Of a DNA stretch of 5,659 nt, positions 5,297-5,659 are shown piece by piece. Within the stretch, counting starts at the first letter, position 1; each line of letters opens with the position of its first letter. This DNA comes from Bacillota bacterium. Lineage in GTDB: Bacteria; Bacillota; Clostridia; Oscillospirales; Acutalibacteraceae. The position numbers and the translations under genes were made by a program. Where the stretch lies: NCBI GenBank assembly GCA_023415895.1, contig JAEZJA010000101.1, positions 1 to 5,659 on the forward strand, read 5' to 3'. The notes under the pieces are model-generated. The model was not told the DNA's origin. It was given only the letters and a program-made list of their open reading frames with translations, and did no database searches.

Positions 5297-5659
5297 CAAA
5301 CGTCCTCCTGTTCCTGTGACGCACAGATATCACGATACGTCTCACAGGTGCGCAGCAGCTCCTCATGCGTCCCCGCGCCGTCCAGCCGTCCGTCGTTCAT
5401 AACGAGGATCAGATCAGCCTGTTGAATCGTGCTGACGCGCTGCGATACCAGAAAGACCGTCATATCCCGGCTCTCGGCACGCACAGCCCGGCGCAGTGCC
5501 GCATCCGTTGCATAATCAAGGGCACTGGAGGAATCGTCCAAAATCAGAATATGGGGCTGCCGCACGATTGCCCGGGCAATCGTCAGGCGCTGCTTCTGCC
5601 CGCCGGACAGGTTGGTTCCGCCGCGTTCGACGGGAGCATTGTACCCCTGTGGCTTGGAC
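5296..5659 (-). CDS. Heterodimeric ABC exporter, subunit with degenerate NBD (BmrC/TM287-like), C-terminal part only
   Basis: The last 120 residues of a half-transporter; the frame runs off the right edge, so the transmembrane domain and Walker A lie outside the window. Visible motifs (numbered from the first visible residue) are: a canonical signature LSGGQKQR (17-24), Walker B ILILDD (37-42) with aspartate replacing the catalytic glutamate, D-loop SALD (45-48), and SQRVSTI (72-78) where Gln73 replaces the switch histidine. These two losses define the non-catalytic half of asymmetric exporters such as TM287/288, BmrCD and LmrCD. Its LSGGQ completes the active ATP site formed with the Walker motifs of the downstream partner. 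The TGA at 5296-5298 lies 38 nt before the next gene's first ATG, consistent with one operon. The GTG at 5565 is internal, not a start, because the frame and family motifs continue upstream. Confidence 0.93.
   Translation of the reverse strand, partial: SKPQGYNAPVERGGTNLSGGQKQRLTIARAIVRQPHILILDDSSSALDYATDAALRRAVRAESRDMTVFLVSQRVSTIQQADLILVMNDGRLDGAGTHEELLRTCETYRDICASQEQEDV

Overview
The window looks like chromosomal DNA from a Gram-positive anaerobe of the class Clostridia, probably a gut Oscillospirales member. This is inferred from a Firmicutes-type PotA/PotB pair, a solo DUF1292 protein, a heterodimeric ABC exporter of the BmrCD/TM287-288 kind, consensus sigma-A-type promoters and strong Shine-Dalgarno sites. 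The genus cannot be fixed from the sequence. Coding regions look moderately GC-rich, and two intergenic stretches (about 1860-1990 and 2650-2770) are clearly AT-rich.

Layout. Positions 1-1747 (minus strand) hold the start of a polyamine import operon: potA (ATPase), then potB (permease, cut by the window edge), overlapping as ATGA. A near-consensus promoter lies at 1909-1937, giving a leader of about 155 nt. Positions 1940-2820 contain no convincing protein gene. They do contain a complete minus-strand transcription unit: a consensus promoter (2693-2721), about 570 nt of hairpin-rich sequence, and a strong terminator (2111-2149). This is the best candidate here for something undescribed, either a large structured RNA or a leader with a tiny ORF. 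A divergent plus-strand promoter (2779-2807) drives a 104-residue DUF1292 protein (2883-3197). About 8 nt after its stop codon comes a roughly 190-nt structured stretch that I read as 6S RNA (3203-3391). A bidirectional terminator (3438-3474) separates it from the convergent genes on the right.

Positions 3482-5659 (minus strand) encode the two halves of a heterodimeric type IV ABC exporter. The upstream half (only its C-terminal 120 residues visible) has a degenerate Walker B and lacks the switch histidine, but keeps a canonical LSGGQ. The downstream half (complete) has the catalytic glutamate and histidine but an LSQGQ signature. Together they make one catalytic and one degenerate ATP site. 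A 30-bp imperfect palindrome lies at the junction between them.

Functionally the window is a set of independent units: polyamine import, a possible large RNA, a small acidic protein linked to a global RNA-polymerase regulator RNA, and a multidrug/lipid-type exporter. I see no sign of mobile elements, CRISPR or tRNA genes.
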